Below the pieces are notes generated by a model. That model searched no databases and was not told the origin of the DNA. It saw nothing but the letters and a program-made list of their open reading frames with translations. From NCBI GenBank assembly GCA_035326425.1, contig DAOLFG010000008.1, forward strand, positions 1 through 64,000: a DNA stretch of 64,000 nt. Direction: 5' to 3'. A program made the position numbers and the translations under genes. Positions 63,065 through 64,000 of this stretch are shown here, piece after piece. Each line of letters starts with the position of its first letter. The stretch's first letter is position 1. This DNA is from CALKJU01 sp035326425. Its GTDB lineage: Bacteria; Pseudomonadota; Alphaproteobacteria; Geminicoccales; Geminicoccaceae.

Positions 63065-64000
63065 ATGGGTGACAGGCGACAGGAAGCGATGCAGCAGCTC
63101 GGTCATCGAACACTCGATCTCCTGGAGCGGCACGGGCTGCAGCCGACGCCCGAGGCCTATCGCGTCTGGTTCTCCTACCTCTCGGACGCCAACCCCGACC
63201 TGACGCACGAGCTGCGCGACGCGCTCGACCGTGGCGAGCCGATCGACGATGCCAGGTGCAACGAGCTGTTCGAGCGCTTCTTCGGCACGCTGAAGGAGGA
63301 ACGGCAGCTGCAGCGCACCGGCCTCCGCCTGGGGGAGCTGGCGACGCAGCTCATCCAGGAGGTCGGCGGCATCAGCGAGGGCACCGCGCGCTACGGCACG
63401 GTGCTGAGCCAGGCACGCCAGGATGTCGCAGGCTCGGCGAGCGTCCAGGAGATCGGGCGGCTGCTCGGCTCGATCATCGGCGAGACCTCGCGGATGCAGG
63501 AGCATGTGCAGCGCGTCGAGGCCCTGCTGGTCGAGAGCACCGGCCGGATCGAGGAGATGCGCCGCGACCTGCAGGTCGCCTGGCGCGAGGCCCGCACCGA
63601 CGGCCTGACCGGCCTCGCCAACCGCAAGCATTTCGATCTGGCCGTGCGGACCGCCGCCGGCCAGGCGCTCGAGCAGGACAGGCCGGTCTGCCTGATGATG
63701 GCCGATGTCGACCATTTCAAGACCTTCAACGATTCCCATGGCCACCTCATGGGCGATCACGTGCTCCGCCTCGTGGCCTCGATCATCCGCAGCAACATCA
63801 AGGGCAGGGATCTCGCCGCCCGCTACGGCGGCGAGGAGTTCGCGGTGATCCTGCCCGACACGCGGCTGGACGACGCCGTGAGCCTGGCCAACCAGCTCCG
63901 CCACAACATCTCGATCCGGCAGATCCAGCTGAAGCAGAGCCGGCAGACGCTGGGGCGGGTCACCGTCTCGCTGGGCGTCGCCGAATACCGCGCCGGCGAG
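63065..64000 (+). CDS. Diguanylate cyclase (GGDEF), 3' end cut by window edge
   Basis: Cytosolic cyclic-di-GMP synthase; 312 residues are visible. Residues 1–165 are a helical region without membrane segments (LDLLERHGLQPTPEAYRVWF is a recurring opening in this alphaproteobacterial group), ending in a coiled-coil-like linker. The GGDEF domain begins near DGLTGLANRKHFD, with DVDHFKTFNDSHGH and the active loop RYGGEEFAVILPD. The inhibitory-site position reads KGRD, not RxxD, so classical product inhibition is doubtful. About 30–50 residues are missing at the right edge. A CtrA-like half site lies upstream. Confidence 0.93.
   Translation, partial: MGDRRQEAMQQLGHRTLDLLERHGLQPTPEAYRVWFSYLSDANPDLTHELRDALDRGEPIDDARCNELFERFFGTLKEERQLQRTGLRLGELATQLIQEVGGISEGTARYGTVLSQARQDVAGSASVQEIGRLLGSIIGETSRMQEHVQRVEALLVESTGRIEEMRRDLQVAWREARTDGLTGLANRKHFDLAVRTAAGQALEQDRPVCLMMADVDHFKTFNDSHGHLMGDHVLRLVASIIRSNIKGRDLAARYGGEEFAVILPDTRLDDAVSLANQLRHNISIRQIQLKQSRQTLGRVTVSLGVAEYRAGE

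Overview
The window is dense, high-GC (about 70%) chromosomal DNA with about 60 genes on both strands, short intergenic gaps and frequent 4-base stop/start overlaps. The core gene order (rpoZ–rsh–DUF2062 … pdxJ–acpS–lepB–rnc–era), a giant NAD-glutamate dehydrogenase, an alphaproteobacterial-type betaine-homocysteine methyltransferase and a CtrA-like half site point to an Alphaproteobacterium, most likely Rhodospirillales-like. The genus cannot be fixed from sequence alone. No rRNA, tRNA, CRISPR array, insertion sequence or prophage was seen, and no gene-free stretch exceeds about 300 bases.

Left part (1–12,040, all minus strand): a carbon-flow cluster read as gcl – pyk – glycerate 2-kinase – puuE (allantoinase) – allantoate-amidohydrolase-like – M20 deacylase – aceE – lpdA. 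Allantoin would be opened to allantoate and on towards glyoxylate. Two glyoxylates are joined by Gcl, glycerate is phosphorylated, and pyruvate kinase and pyruvate dehydrogenase E1 finish the route to acetyl-CoA. Tartronate-semialdehyde reductase, enolase and the pyruvate dehydrogenase E2 are not in the window.

12,100–29,950: a lipoprotein with Hsp33, a diguanylate cyclase, a Tat-exported amidase that has lost two of three catalytic residues, VOC/AraC/MsbA-type ABC exporter/methyltransferase genes, the 1613-residue glutamate dehydrogenase, an orphan TAXI solute-binding protein opposite dctA, a lipase-like hydrolase, a family-5 uracil-DNA glycosylase and a NYN-domain protein.

30,100–43,400: housekeeping block: omega subunit, (p)ppGpp synthetase/hydrolase, ComM, PdxJ, AcpS, LepB, RNase III, Era, a small frameshifted gene, an EamA exporter, MtgA, AccA, a Pro-tRNA editing protein and a serine hydrolase.

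43,400–50,150: DUF1289, betaine-homocysteine methyltransferase and a complete ydcSTUV-patD operon (polyamine/GABA-type ABC transport plus gamma-aminobutyraldehyde dehydrogenase).

50,150–64,000: a hicBA toxin-antitoxin pair whose toxin carries two compensating frameshifts, a MexEF-type RND pump without outer-membrane partner, a peptidoglycan group (MepA and two RlpA paralogues), an HEXXH protein head-to-head with a J-domain/transmembrane/OmpA-like fusion protein, an acetyltransferase running into a decayed SDR gene next to iolE, a thioesterase, a Tat-exported dienelactone-hydrolase relative lacking its nucleophile, a membrane alpha/beta hydrolase and a second diguanylate cyclase cut by the right edge.
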